A DNA stretch of 64,000 bases. Source: JAGXTF01 sp038317095 (lineage in GTDB: Bacteria > Bacteroidota > Bacteroidia > NS11-12g > UBA955). The position numbers and the translations under genes are program-made. Below the pieces are notes generated by a model. It did no database searches. It was not told the origin of the DNA and saw nothing but the letters and a program-made list of their open reading frames with translations. Numbering within the stretch: position 1 is the stretch's first letter; every line of letters starts with the position of its first letter. Shown piece by piece: positions 7,219 through 15,940 of this stretch. The stretch covers positions 29,982-93,981 of the forward strand of contig JBBQBB010000004.1 in assembly GCA_038317095.1 (NCBI GenBank), given 5' to 3'.

Positions 7219-8349
7219 ATGGAAGTGTCATTCTATGAATTGGACAGTATAAAGGACATAAAGGTTGCACCTAGCCGCAAAATGATGGAAGAATTTATGC
7301 CCATTTTTACTGAACATAACAAATGCAAACCAAAGGCTGTCAAAAAGTTACCTACGTGGGTAGAAAAAAGATGCATTTTTGCCAATCGGCCTTTTGAACA
7401 ATGCACTGCAGAAGAAATTGCCAATTACAGAAGTTCAAAATTTTCCGATTTTCATATCTTATCGCTAACCGGCGGCATGGGAGTGGACGATGTGGCGTTC
7501 GAAAAAAACGGAAATAGGGTAACAAGTTTGGATCCTGATAGCTGCTTAAATGCCCTTTTCGAGTTCAACGCTGCCAAATTAGGCGCTAAAAACATTCAAC
7601 GATTCACCACAACAGCCGAAGAATTTTTGGCCCAAAACCAAGTCACATACCAAATGGTATTTATTGACCCAGATAGGCGCACAAAGGCACAAAGGGCTAC
7701 TTCCAATATTGCAGATTACAGTCCCAATATTTTTGAATTGTACAAAACATACCAAATGGTAGCTCCCATTTGGCTGTTAAAATTAAGTCCAATGACCGAT
7801 ATAGATTGGCTGCACAATCAATTTGCAGATAAAGTAGATCTTGAGGTTATCTGCACCCCCAATGAGGTGAAGGAAATTATGCTCACTTTATCCAAAGAAG
7901 CTCGGGGTTTAAATACTTATGTTGTCGTGGACAACGGCCTAGTAAGCAAATGGGATGGAAACGGTGCAATCGACTATGAAAAGGTAAGCGAGAATGTATT
8001 TTTTGAACCTGCACCAGGTATTCTCAAATGCAATTTCCAACGCCATATGGAAACGATTTTTCAAATGAAAGCGTTGAACAAATACCACACCTTTTTTATG
8101 GGCAATGCATTACTGCCGCGCTGGTTGGGACGAAGTTTTCGTTTGTTGGAAACCATCGAAGGCAGTTTGGGCGCAATTCAAGCACGATTGAATGCCTTGG
8201 ATATTAAACAGGCTAACATAACTGCGCGCAATTTCGTGCTAGATGCAGTGGAAACCCGCAAAAAATTGAATTTAAAAGACGGCGGTGAAATCTATATATT
8301 TTTTACGGGCAAAATACAAAAAGTCTGCTATGTGTGCCGCAAATATTAA
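7219..8349 (+). CDS. THUMP-like class I SAM-dependent methyltransferase
   Basis: This 376-aa protein carries a Rossmann methyltransferase core: LSLTGGMGVDDVAF (SAM-binding glycine loop), VTSLDPDS (acidic ribose-binding end of strand 2), and MVFIDPDRRTKA (catalytic-region strand 4, DPxR). The C-terminal third (FMGNALLPRWLGRSFRL, ANITARNFVLDAVETRKKLNLKDGGEIYIFFTG) is the THUMP-like domain found in a Bacteroidota family of presumed RNA methyltransferases. I preferred ATG 7219, since the 18 codons from 7165 are unlike the family and overlap the divergent lipoprotein gene. The stop overlaps the convergent hemD stop by 4 nt. The RNA target is unknown. Confidence 0.85.
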   Translation: MEVSFYELDSIKDIKVAPSRKMMEEFMPIFTEHNKCKPKAVKKLPTWVEKRCIFANRPFEQCTAEEIANYRSSKFSDFHILSLTGGMGVDDVAFEKNGNRVTSLDPDSCLNALFEFNAAKLGAKNIQRFTTTAEEFLAQNQVTYQMVFIDPDRRTKAQRATSNIADYSPNIFELYKTYQMVAPIWLLKLSPMTDIDWLHNQFADKVDLEVICTPNEVKEIMLTLSKEARGLNTYVVVDNGLVSKWDGNGAIDYEKVSENVFFEPAPGILKCNFQRHMETIFQMKALNKYHTFFMGNALLPRWLGRSFRLLETIEGSLGAIQARLNALDIKQANITARNFVLDAVETRKKLNLKDGGEIYIFFTGKIQKVCYVCRKY

Positions 8350-9116
8350 GATTTTTTATCGTTATTGGCGCGCACTACATATTTTTCCAAAGCGGACATC
8401 ATACTAGGAGAATCTGCTGTAGGGGCAGGAATATCCAAAATAAGATTGTGTTCTGATACAGCTAGTTGTGTGCTGCTGCCAAACCCCGAAATCCGGGTTT
8501 TGCTTTGGATAAAATCTGGAAAGTTGTCGTACAGGGATTTGATATCGGCAGGACTAAAGAACACCAAAATGTCATAAAACACTTCCTTCAAATCACTTAA
8601 ATCGCTGCTTACCGTTCGGTAAATGATGCATTCCGTAAAATTCATTTTGTTTTTGGTAAAGAATTCAGGAATCGTAGGTTTGCGTATGTCAGAGCAAGGG
8701 AATAGGTATTTTTCTTTGGAATGGTTTTTACACAAGGCCAAGAAATCTTTTTCGGTTCCTTTGCCATTGAACATTTTGCGCTTGCGGGCCACAATATATT
8801 TTTGCACGTAGTTAGAAACCGATTCGTTGATACTGAAATATTTCGTATCTGGCGGCATTTCCACTTTCATTTCCCCTGCAATTTTAAAAAAATTGTCCAC
8901 TGCGTTTTTAGAATTGAAAATGATGGCGGTGAAATCCATAAAGGAAACTTTTTGTTTTCTAATCTCACGCGGCGTAAGTGGCTCTATGTGAATAAAAGCC
9001 CTAAAATCAATTTTAAGTTTATGTTTTTTGGCAAAATCCTCATACACATTTTTTCCTGCTTCTGGCTGCGGCTGGGTGATGAGAATGCTTTTAACTTTAA
9101 TTTCTCTTTCGTTCAT
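8346..9116 (-). CDS. hemD: Uroporphyrinogen-III synthase
   Basis: This 256-aa cytoplasmic enzyme closes and inverts ring D of hydroxymethylbilane to give uroporphyrinogen III in haem synthesis. The family is poorly conserved; recognisable parts are KSILITQPQPE at the start, FTAIIFNSKNAVDNFF, KYLFPCSDIRKPTIPEFF, IIYRTV and the C-terminal DILVFFSPADIKSLYDNF. This form, preceded by a DUF4271 membrane protein, is the standard Bacteroidota arrangement. It overlaps the DUF4271 gene by 4 nt (ATGA) and ends in a 4-nt overlap with the convergent methyltransferase gene. Confidence 0.9.
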   Translation of the reverse strand: MNEREIKVKSILITQPQPEAGKNVYEDFAKKHKLKIDFRAFIHIEPLTPREIRKQKVSFMDFTAIIFNSKNAVDNFFKIAGEMKVEMPPDTKYFSINESVSNYVQKYIVARKRKMFNGKGTEKDFLALCKNHSKEKYLFPCSDIRKPTIPEFFTKNKMNFTECIIYRTVSSDLSDLKEVFYDILVFFSPADIKSLYDNFPDFIQSKTRISGFGSSTQLAVSEHNLILDIPAPTADSPSMMSALEKYVVRANNDKKS

Positions 9117-10051
9117 GTGTTGCTATAAATTCGAAACAATGCTGTAATCAATACAGCATGGGGGAGAATTTCGAAGGCGCAAAAATACAAAATACCTGAC
9201 AAAGAAATACCACTTTCTCGAATGATTCCTAAAAACTCAATACAAATGCGAACCGAAATCCATACTGTAACTGTAATGGCAACAACTAAAGCTACATTTA
9301 CATTGGCCAACAAAGAGGAATTATAGTAAGCCATACCGACAAAAGGAAACAATAAAAGTGAAAAACCTAAGTCAATGTTAATTTGTCTTTGGGTTTGTGA
9401 ACGTGCTAATGCGGATATATTGAGGATAAAAGATTCTAGAATTTGTAAAAAATAGATCGCAACCCGCCAAACCAAGATTGCCAGTAACATCAAAATGTAA
9501 AAAACAATGCTATTTAAACTGGTGTATCCCGAATATACAACGATTACCACTGCAGCTTGGGCCAATACCATAGTGGAAATAATTCCTGCAACCACGGATC
9601 CACTTGTAAATGTGAGACCGCTGTATGCAATCAACTCCCTAAAATGGTAGCTATTAAATAAACTGCTGAGCCTCAACTGCATTTGGTTAGGAAAAGCATT
9701 TCTAAAATAAACCAGCAAGCCCAAAACAAGGATTATGGTAATAAAAAACCAAAATTTACCCAAACCCCGTCGGATATAGTTTTCCTTTAAAAAAGGATCG
9801 TACGGATCTACAATTTTGCCGTGTTTTACTGTCGGAGGGTGAATTTGCAACTTTTCGGCCAACTGCATTCGCAAAGAATCGTTGCGCATGCTATCCATGA
9901 AAGGAGTGCTAAAATAGATGCCTTTCTTTTTGGCGGTATCTATATTTAATGTTTTGGTTTTGGGCTTTTCTACTAGCCGAATCCTGCGCTGCGCATTTGC
10001 AGTCGAAAAAAGCAACAACCCAAATGTAAATATGAGAATAAAATGCCTCAA
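9113..10051 (-). CDS. DUF4271 membrane protein
   Basis: The 312-aa protein has a cleavable signal peptide (FGLLLFSTANA, cleaved before QRR), a periplasmic stretch of about 90 residues with the conserved PYDPFLKENYIRRGLGKFWF, and then some six to seven transmembrane helices (VLGLLVYF onward) ending at IYSNT. This matches DUF4271, found almost only in Bacteroidota next to hemD. Function is unknown. It overlaps hemD downstream and the BamA-like gene upstream by 4 nt each, so the three are translationally coupled; that could mean an envelope role or just a conserved operon. Confidence 0.88.
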   Translation of the reverse strand: MRHFILIFTFGLLLFSTANAQRRIRLVEKPKTKTLNIDTAKKKGIYFSTPFMDSMRNDSLRMQLAEKLQIHPPTVKHGKIVDPYDPFLKENYIRRGLGKFWFFITIILVLGLLVYFRNAFPNQMQLRLSSLFNSYHFRELIAYSGLTFTSGSVVAGIISTMVLAQAAVVIVVYSGYTSLNSIVFYILMLLAILVWRVAIYFLQILESFILNISALARSQTQRQINIDLGFSLLLFPFVGMAYYNSSLLANVNVALVVAITVTVWISVRICIEFLGIIRESGISLSGILYFCAFEILPHAVLITALFRIYSNT

Positions 10052-11766
10052 AATGAATTGCTAATGCCGAAATGAAACTTAGAATTGTTCAACGCTAAAG
10101 GTTGGGTATTTGTTTTTCCAACGGCCCAAATAATTTGCAAAATACCTGCGGCGGTTTTTATCCCAGACACAATACCCACACCTTGCAAAATGCCATCGCC
10201 ACTATTGCCCGTATTGCTTTGGTTGTTGTACCAAGCAAAGTTATAGAATGGACCAAAAAAACCGGCATCGCCAGCCATTGCATGGATTTCTAGGGTTGCG
10301 CTGTGCATTTGGTTTGCAAAAATACTCTGTTCATTAAATCCCCTCACATTTTTTAACCCACCAAATCGAGTTAGTTCGTTGAAATAGACAACTGGCGTTC
10401 GGAATTCAAATCCTTGTGCTGCAAATTTGAATACCAATAGTTTGGACAACGGAACAAAAGCAGACAAATTGTATTCTATTCTAAATTGTGGTGTTTTAAA
10501 TTTCCCCACCCGTTTTAAACTGTCAAATACATTTTCTGTTTGGCCTGCGCTAGCCGTCCAGGTGATTGCTGCGATTCGGGCATCTTCAACATAAGTTCTA
10601 TACCCGGCTTTCCCTCCAATTTGTATGCTGTACCCTTTACGTGGCAAGGTACCTGGATAAATAGTGCGACTTTCGAACCCCAATTGTACCAGAGAATTCC
10701 TAGAACTGGGATTGTCTGGCAATTGGTGAAAATTTCTAACGATGTTTTCATCGGCAAATATGCGGGTTCGGTTGGTTTGGTCAATCCCAACAAAAAATAT
10801 CGATTTGGCGTTTATGGGAAAACGAAATTGCACCGAGGGAGAAAAAATGGTATAAATGGTATCGTATTTCTCAAAACCCAAATGCAATGCTGTGATAAAG
10901 GGTGTACCTAATACATAGGGGAGACCCACTCCCATTTTTAACTCCTGAGATCGGGCTTTAAAACTTCGCCATTCTATATTGCCATTGGCCCCTTGCCCAA
11001 ACAAATTGTAAAACCTTCCCGATACTTCACCGGTAATTTGGGTTTTTCCCACCGCACTGGTTGCCAAACCAAGCAAGCCTGCAAATTGATTTTTAACCCC
11101 TTTATAAACAGGCAATTGGGCCAGCAACCTGCCATTTACTATCGTCAAATCTATACCCACGCCAGAAGGAAGAATACCTTCCATGGCAGACAATCTCACC
11201 AATAACAATTGCAGTGCCGCTTCATTGTATGGTTGGCCTAGCACTACTCGCGCAGCCCTTTTGTAAAGTCGGTTTTTAAAGGTCAAATTTCCGGGAATCA
11301 AGCTATCCAGTTTATAATATGGACCAGGGACAGTTTCTAGTCGCAGCCATATGTCTGTGCTTGTTTCACAAACTGGAACCCACACTGTTTTTGCAAAAGG
11401 ATAGCCCGTATTTTCATGCTGTTTAAGTACATTGTCCATGTAACTTAAGCAACCGTTTGCATCGGTTAGAAATGTATCCGTGTTGGCCATCAAAGGCAAC
11501 AATAACCAAAATCTTTCCATTTTCCGACCCAATTGGATGCAAATTTTAAGGGGGGTAACACTGTCGGCTTTAGCGAATAAATATCCCCTTTTCTGCCAAA
11601 ACAATTCCAAATGGTGCCTCTCTTGCAACGTATTTTCGCTGGTTTTGACAAATTCTTTACACCATACACTTCCTGTATCTACCGGGTTTTTTGTACCGGC
11701 AAATGCAGCATAAAATGCAAACAATGTGATAAAAAGTAAAGTGTATTTCAATAAATTCTGCTGCAA
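10048..11766 (-). CDS. BamA/TamA-like outer-membrane beta-barrel protein with POTRA-like region
   Basis: The 572-aa product has a signal peptide (LLFITLFAFYAAFAG), a soluble N-terminal region with a POTRA-like stretch (GPYYKLDSLIPGNLTFKNRLYKRA... GQPYNEAALQLLLVRLSAMEG) and a long beta-barrel region (from about residue 230) ending in FHFGISNSF, with the C-terminal aromatic residue typical of Bam substrates. LTRFGGLKNVRGFNEQSIFAN resembles the conserved RGF motif of the Omp85 barrel. The start is TTG at 11766. It may assemble or translocate surface proteins. It is the first gene of a coupled unit with DUF4271 and hemD. Confidence 0.75.
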   Translation of the reverse strand: MQQNLLKYTLLFITLFAFYAAFAGTKNPVDTGSVWCKEFVKTSENTLQERHHLELFWQKRGYLFAKADSVTPLKICIQLGRKMERFWLLLPLMANTDTFLTDANGCLSYMDNVLKQHENTGYPFAKTVWVPVCETSTDIWLRLETVPGPYYKLDSLIPGNLTFKNRLYKRAARVVLGQPYNEAALQLLLVRLSAMEGILPSGVGIDLTIVNGRLLAQLPVYKGVKNQFAGLLGLATSAVGKTQITGEVSGRFYNLFGQGANGNIEWRSFKARSQELKMGVGLPYVLGTPFITALHLGFEKYDTIYTIFSPSVQFRFPINAKSIFFVGIDQTNRTRIFADENIVRNFHQLPDNPSSRNSLVQLGFESRTIYPGTLPRKGYSIQIGGKAGYRTYVEDARIAAITWTASAGQTENVFDSLKRVGKFKTPQFRIEYNLSAFVPLSKLLVFKFAAQGFEFRTPVVYFNELTRFGGLKNVRGFNEQSIFANQMHSATLEIHAMAGDAGFFGPFYNFAWYNNQSNTGNSGDGILQGVGIVSGIKTAAGILQIIWAVGKTNTQPLALNNSKFHFGISNSF

Positions 11767-11786
11767 AGAACGAATTTTGTGCGCAA

Positions 11787-12908
11787 ATGGCAGGCCTGTA
11801 TTTTCATATTCCTTATTGTCGCAAGGTTTGTTCTTATTGCAACTTTCATTTTAGCACCAATACCAGTGGGATGAATGCCCTTTTGGACGCCATGGAATTG
11901 GAATTGAAAAATGAGCAGCATTTCTTGCTTGCTTCCCCTTTACAATCCATTTATTTTGGAGGTGGTACACCTTCTCTCATTCCAGCCATTCGCATTCAGC
12001 AATTTTTAAAACTGGCTGCTATTTATTTTTCCATAGAAAAAGACGCCGAAATCACCCTGGAAGCAAACCCTGAAGACATTACCCTGTCCAACGTAAAAGC
12101 ATGGATACAAGCTGGAATAAACCGCATTAGCATTGGTATTCAAAGTTTGGATGCTGAAGATTTAAAGCACATGCACCGGAACCACAATGCACAGCAAGCC
12201 ATAGACAGTGTGGCACTAGCGCTTGGGGCAGGTTTCCCCTCAGTAAATGTAGACCTCATCTTTGGCTCCCCTTGGCTTAGTGATGCGGCTTGGCAAAAAA
12301 ACCTGGACTGGGCTCTAGGTTGTGGCGCCGACCACCTAAGTGCTTATGCCCTAACGGTAGAGCCCAAAACTTTTCTGCACAAAAAAACAAGCAAAGGCGA
12401 ATGGCCCGGCACCGATGAAACCAAACAGACGGCGCATTACAAAATGCTTACCGATGCTGCAGATAAAGAGGGATGGGATTTTTACGAAATCAGCAACCTA
12501 AGCAAACCCGGTCACCGTGCAGTCCACAACAGCAATTATTGGAAAAACCTCCCCTATTTAGGCATTGGTCCTTCTGCACACAGCTTTGCTGGCAGCACAA
12601 GGCGGTGGAATGTAGCCGACAATAAAAAATACACTGAAAACATGACGGCCGGCATTACCATCCATGAAAGTGAAATATTGAGTGCAGCTGACAAATGTAA
12701 CGAGTATTTACTCACCAATTTACGCACTGTGGAAGGGGTAAACATGGCACATTGGGCCAGTTTTGGGGTAAAAAGCATAACCAAAATGACCACTGAAGCA
12801 GAAGATTTCACCACACGTGGTTTGGTTGCTATCCAAAACGGAAATATCAAACTCACTTTCGAAGGCCGCATGCTCGCAGATTGGATTACTGCGGAGTGGA
12901 TGGTGTGA
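11787..12908 (+). CDS. hemW: Radical SAM haem chaperone HemW
   Basis: This 373-aa protein has the radical SAM triad C11-x3-C15-x2-C18 (CRKVCSYCNF), the GGTPS motif (IYFGGGTPSLI), EANPEDIT, and GINRISIGIQSLD. The C-terminal HemN-C-like region follows (YYEISNLSKP-type FYEISNLSKPGHRAVHNSNYW, then IGPSAHSF). Because it has the CxxxCxxC without the extra cysteine of true HemN, it is the haem-inserting chaperone rather than coproporphyrinogen dehydrogenase. The hemD unit starts divergently only 20 nt away, so both haem-related genes share a short promoter region. Confidence 0.92.
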   Translation: MAGLYFHIPYCRKVCSYCNFHFSTNTSGMNALLDAMELELKNEQHFLLASPLQSIYFGGGTPSLIPAIRIQQFLKLAAIYFSIEKDAEITLEANPEDITLSNVKAWIQAGINRISIGIQSLDAEDLKHMHRNHNAQQAIDSVALALGAGFPSVNVDLIFGSPWLSDAAWQKNLDWALGCGADHLSAYALTVEPKTFLHKKTSKGEWPGTDETKQTAHYKMLTDAADKEGWDFYEISNLSKPGHRAVHNSNYWKNLPYLGIGPSAHSFAGSTRRWNVADNKKYTENMTAGITIHESEILSAADKCNEYLLTNLRTVEGVNMAHWASFGVKSITKMTTEAEDFTTRGLVAIQNGNIKLTFEGRMLADWITAEWMV

Positions 12909-13016
12909 GAATGAAATTAAGAATGTTGAAATTGTAAACTTAATTATTGGGATACTGTCGAAAAAAACTACCTCAGAAGTGCTTTCCCAATCCATTGCTA
13001 TTATTTACAATTCTAC

Positions 13017-13148
13017 GTGGCCAAAACCGTTGTCCTTTTTTGGGTTGCATTTCCAATTCTAATGATTTTTACTATTGGACTTTTTTTCGGATGGTTTTAT
13101 TCCTTGAAACAAATCTCCACAAAAAACTTCCGGAGACAGCTCCAATGA
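13017..13148 (+). CDS. N-terminal piece of a frame-broken membrane protein gene
   Basis: A frame from GTG 13017 (or ATG 13062) encodes VVLFWVAFPILMIFTIGLFFGWFYSLKQISTKN and stops with TGA at 13146-13148. It supplies a first transmembrane helix and the GWFYSL motif that precedes the sequence found in the next frame in related Bacteroidota membrane proteins. The two frames overlap as ATGA. At 13121-13127 there is A-AAA-AAC in this frame, a classical -1 slippery heptamer, followed after 4 nt by a weak GGAG/CTCC hairpin. A mutation or assembly error is equally possible. Confidence 0.45.
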   Translation: MAKTVVLFWVAFPILMIFTIGLFFGWFYSLKQISTKNFRRQLQ

Positions 13149-13480
13149 ATTTGAATAGATTTAAAATTCTTCTTTTAATCCCAGTTGCTTATATGCTGTT
13201 ATTATTTGTATTTATGTTTGTAATGATTTCGAACCCATCACCATATAAACAGCCTAACCCTAAAATACTTGCTTTGATCATTCCCTTGCATATATTTTCG
13301 ACGTTCTGTATGTTTTATTGTCTAAATTTTAAAGCAAAAGCATTAAAAAAAGTGGAATTGCAAAGGCCTGTCACATTTAGCGATTTTGTCGGAGAGTTTT
13401 TCTTAATTTTGTTTTTTTCAATCGGAATTTGGACTCTACAGCCCAGGATAAACAAACAGTTCGGCACTTCTATGGAGTAA
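13145..13480 (+). CDS. C-terminal piece of the frame-broken membrane protein
   Basis: From ATG 13145 this frame encodes 111 residues: MNLNRFKILLLIPVAYMLLL, a second membrane helix (IIPLHIFSTFCMFYCLNF), then KALKKVELQRPVTFSDFVGE and FFLILFFSIGIWTLQPRINK. I recognise the VELQRxVTFSDFxGEFF...GIWxLQPxINK pattern from a Bacteroidota family of small membrane proteins of unknown function, normally preceded by LPExxxMN and GWFYSL. The words LPETAP lie just upstream in this frame (13127 onward), so the intact protein should join both frames, about 139-154 aa. Upstream codons back to 12947 are not family-like. Confidence 0.6.
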   Translation: MNLNRFKILLLIPVAYMLLLFVFMFVMISNPSPYKQPNPKILALIIPLHIFSTFCMFYCLNFKAKALKKVELQRPVTFSDFVGEFFLILFFSIGIWTLQPRINKQFGTSME

Positions 13481-13723
13481 GAAAATTATCAAATACTTAT
13501 CAATTTTATTCCAAAACCAATCGAAAAAAAAACATGTTACAAATTTGCTCTAATCCGAACTCAAAACCCTTCATTGCTTAGTATCACAAAAGTCATTCTT
13601 CTACAGTTTAGAATCGTAAGTGTGAAAGATGTAACTTCTTCATTTTACTGTGTAACTATTCTTTTAGCAAATTCAGACACTTTTGTGGCATAATTTTATT
13701 TTCCAAATTAATTCATTTAAAAT

Positions 13724-14221
13724 ATGAAAGAAACAACAAATCAAAATGTTGAAAAACTTATAGAAATGGTAAAAGATGTGCATGTGTGCATGTTCATTAC
13801 CCACGAAGAAAATCCAGAAAACCTTACAGGCAGGCCCATGGGTATAAACAAAATAGATGCCGACGGAACTATGTGGTTTTTTACAAAGGCCTCTTCCTAT
13901 AAAGTGGAAGAAATAAGCGAAAGCAAAAAAGTATCCATTGCCGTTGCCAATGAAAACAGCCAAAATTATTTGATGATACACGGCGTAGCAACTTTGGTAA
14001 ACAACAAAAGCAAAATGAAAGACTTGTGGAGTTCCATGATGAAAGCATGGTTTCCGCTTGGCTTGGACGACCCAGACATGATATTGATAAAGGTTATACC
14101 CCATGAGGTAAATTATTGGGACAACAGTTCAAGTAAAATGGTTGTGTTGTTTAACATGCTAAAAGCAATTGTAACAGGGAAAGAATATGCAGAAGGCGAG
14201 CATGGGAAAATTAATCTTTAG
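13724..14221 (+). CDS. Pyridoxamine 5'-phosphate oxidase-like / general stress protein 26 family
   Basis: This 165-aa protein has the split-barrel flavin-binding fold of the PNPOx-like general stress proteins: VHVCMFITHEENPENLTGRPMG, DGTMWFFTKASSYKVEEI, KKVSIAVANENSQNYLMIHG and the C-terminal DMILIKVIPHEVNYWD. Family members bind FMN, FAD or F420 and are thought to act as cytoplasmic redox proteins in stress; true PNPOx activity is unlikely. It starts at ATG 13724 and is followed 36 nt later by a small membrane protein. No clean -7 consensus lies upstream. Confidence 0.85.
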   Translation: MKETTNQNVEKLIEMVKDVHVCMFITHEENPENLTGRPMGINKIDADGTMWFFTKASSYKVEEISESKKVSIAVANENSQNYLMIHGVATLVNNKSKMKDLWSSMMKAWFPLGLDDPDMILIKVIPHEVNYWDNSSSKMVVLFNMLKAIVTGKEYAEGEHGKINL

Positions 14222-14237
14222 ATTAAACAATAAATAA

Positions 14238-14257
14238 TAAATAAATAAATAAATAAA
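14238..14257 (+). repeat. (TAAA)5 tetranucleotide repeat touching the start codon
   Basis: Five exact TAAA units fill 14238-14257 and end directly at the ATG of the 76-aa protein gene. In Bacteroidota an A-rich stretch before ATG promotes initiation, so changes in repeat number could tune translation without changing the frame. Confidence 0.8.
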
Positions 14258-14488
14258 ATGGAAAATTCAGCATCAAAAGAAGACATGGTTACCAACGCCA
14301 TTGAGAAGCAAACCGTTAAATTGCCATCAGACACATTTTTATTTGCAGCAATAGGTGCCGCAGCGCTTTCGCTAAGCCTAAAATGCATAGGTAAAGACAA
14401 AAACGCCGCTTTTGTAGGACAATGGGTAGCTCCAATTTTAATTATGGGTGTTTACAACAAATTGGTAAAGCAAGAAAAAAGCAAATAA
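14258..14488 (+). CDS. Small membrane protein (76 aa), function unknown
   Basis: The protein has a polar N-terminus (ENSASKEDMVTNAIEKQTVKLPSD) followed by two short hydrophobic segments: FLFAAIGAAALSLSLKCIG and FVGQWVAPILIMGVYNKLV. It ends in a basic KQEKSK. This looks like a two-helix inner-membrane hairpin with a cytoplasmic tail. Similar short proteins occur in Bacteroidota genomes but I know no function. It follows the stress-protein gene after 36 nt and is probably cotranscribed; the (TAAA)5 repeat lies in between. Confidence 0.75.
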   Translation: MENSASKEDMVTNAIEKQTVKLPSDTFLFAAIGAAALSLSLKCIGKDKNAAFVGQWVAPILIMGVYNKLVKQEKSK

Positions 14489-14766
14489 CTTTTCTTGGTG
14501 AAACTTGGCATTATGTTAGGTTGGCATAATGGGCAACATAAACGCTGTAGTTTTCCAACCTTCCTATAGCGACCAACGAAATGGTAGGCGAGTTCGTAGC
14601 CCGTTTAGTGTGCATGTTTCATCAAGAAAATTTATTTAAGAATAAAACCAAGTGTAAAAAACAGATTGGGCATCTAATTAGGATCTTACATTTCCATCCC
14701 CAATGAATAAATTTTAATGACACAACTTTAGATTTATACTTTCATTGTATATTTACACACTCTATT

Positions 14767-15939
14767 TTGACGTATTATTATGACACAGTGATTGTAGGTT
14801 GTGGTCCTTCTGGCAGCACCGCTGCAAGACTTTTAGCGCAACAAGGAATCAAAGTTTTACTGGTAGACAAACGCCAAGAATTGGGCTCCCCCATTCAATG
14901 CTCAGGCGCAGTGAGCAGGCACGGGCTTACAAGCAGCGGAATAGATCCAGATGAAGAATATATTCAAGAACAGATTTATGGATTTAATATTTTTAATACA
15001 ACAGGAGAAAATCACCAAATAGATTATCGAAAATTAAAGCCTGAAATTTACGGTTCGGGAAAGGATAAAATGCCCTTGGGATACATTGTAGATAGGAGAC
15101 GTTTCGACCGCTGTCTTATGGGCTTGGCCGAAAATAATGGAGCCGAAGTGTGGCTAAAAACAGAGGCTTTGGGTTACAAACCTTTGTACAATGGCAATTG
15201 TTTGGTTCAGTTGAAAAAATTCAATTCTGAAATAGAGATTGAATGTAGGTTAATCATTGGTGCCGATGGGCTTCAATCGCAGGTGGGCAAATGGGCAGGG
15301 CTACGGACGCATATCAAACTTACAGAATTGATAAGCTGTTTGCAATTTATTGTGGATGGTGTTGAAACAGAAGGATTATTAGAAATTATCACTGGCAACC
15401 AATGGGCACCTGGCGGATATGCATGGGTTTTTCCGAAAGGCAATGGACATGCTGAAATTGGTTTGGGCATTATAACTACATTAACTAAAAACAGCGCCCA
15501 AATGCATTTGGAAAAATTCATTTCCCAATCCTTTTTTCGGGATAGATTTAAAAATATGCGCTTGTTGGAAATACAAGGTGGAGGAGTTCCGCTGTCTGCA
15601 CCTTTAAAAACACAATATGCCGAAAACGTACTCTTAATCGGCGATGCAGCAAGACATGTAAACCCAATTACTGGAGGTGGCATTCATACGGCTTTAAGCG
15701 CGGGTGTGATTGCGGCAGAATTTTTGATTCCCTTTTTTCAAGCAAATGGAAAAGCAAACAAACAAGGACTAAAAGGATACCAAGATTTATGGATGACAAA
15801 ACTTGGCACACAACTTTGGAAACTATATGCGGTTAAAAAGGAATTTATCACTACAAAAAATACAGAAGACAGGGATTTGAAATTGTACACAACCATGCGC
15901 CATTATTTTCAACCAAATTCTGAATTTAAAAAAATATAA
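14767..15939 (+). CDS. Geranylgeranyl-reductase-family FAD oxidoreductase
   Basis: This 390-aa flavoprotein has an N-terminal GxGPSG motif (residues 11-16) and LLVDKRQELGSPIQCSGAVS. In its middle it has WAPGGYAWVFPKGNGHAEIGLG, the YxWxFPK motif of the geranylgeranyl reductase family, and later IGDAARHVNPITGGGIHTA, the second FAD motif. Such enzymes saturate double bonds of prenyl chains, for example archaeal lipids, chlorophyll phytyl or menaquinone side chains. The start is TTG 14767. A dicluster ferredoxin gene begins 1 nt after the stop, a pairing that suggests ferredoxin as electron donor. With menD also in the window, a menaquinone side chain is an attractive but unproven substrate. Confidence 0.85.
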   Translation: MTYYYDTVIVGCGPSGSTAARLLAQQGIKVLLVDKRQELGSPIQCSGAVSRHGLTSSGIDPDEEYIQEQIYGFNIFNTTGENHQIDYRKLKPEIYGSGKDKMPLGYIVDRRRFDRCLMGLAENNGAEVWLKTEALGYKPLYNGNCLVQLKKFNSEIEIECRLIIGADGLQSQVGKWAGLRTHIKLTELISCLQFIVDGVETEGLLEIITGNQWAPGGYAWVFPKGNGHAEIGLGIITTLTKNSAQMHLEKFISQSFFRDRFKNMRLLEIQGGGVPLSAPLKTQYAENVLLIGDAARHVNPITGGGIHTALSAGVIAAEFLIPFFQANGKANKQGLKGYQDLWMTKLGTQLWKLYAVKKEFITTKNTEDRDLKLYTTMRHYFQPNSEFKKI

Positions 15940-15940
15940 A

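Noticed and set aside
8721..9128. A 135-codon plus-strand frame opposite hemD
   Set aside because: It is the exact antisense of a well-supported gene, is rich in Phe and Asn without domain, and has no promoter.
12947..13144. The long upstream extension of the broken membrane-protein frame
   Set aside because: Its first 66 codons are unlike the family, while another frame there gives a proper membrane helix and GWFYSL.
14509..14531. CATTATG/CATAATG hairpin after the 76-aa protein
   Set aside because: 7-bp AT-rich stem without a T-run; weak terminator at best.
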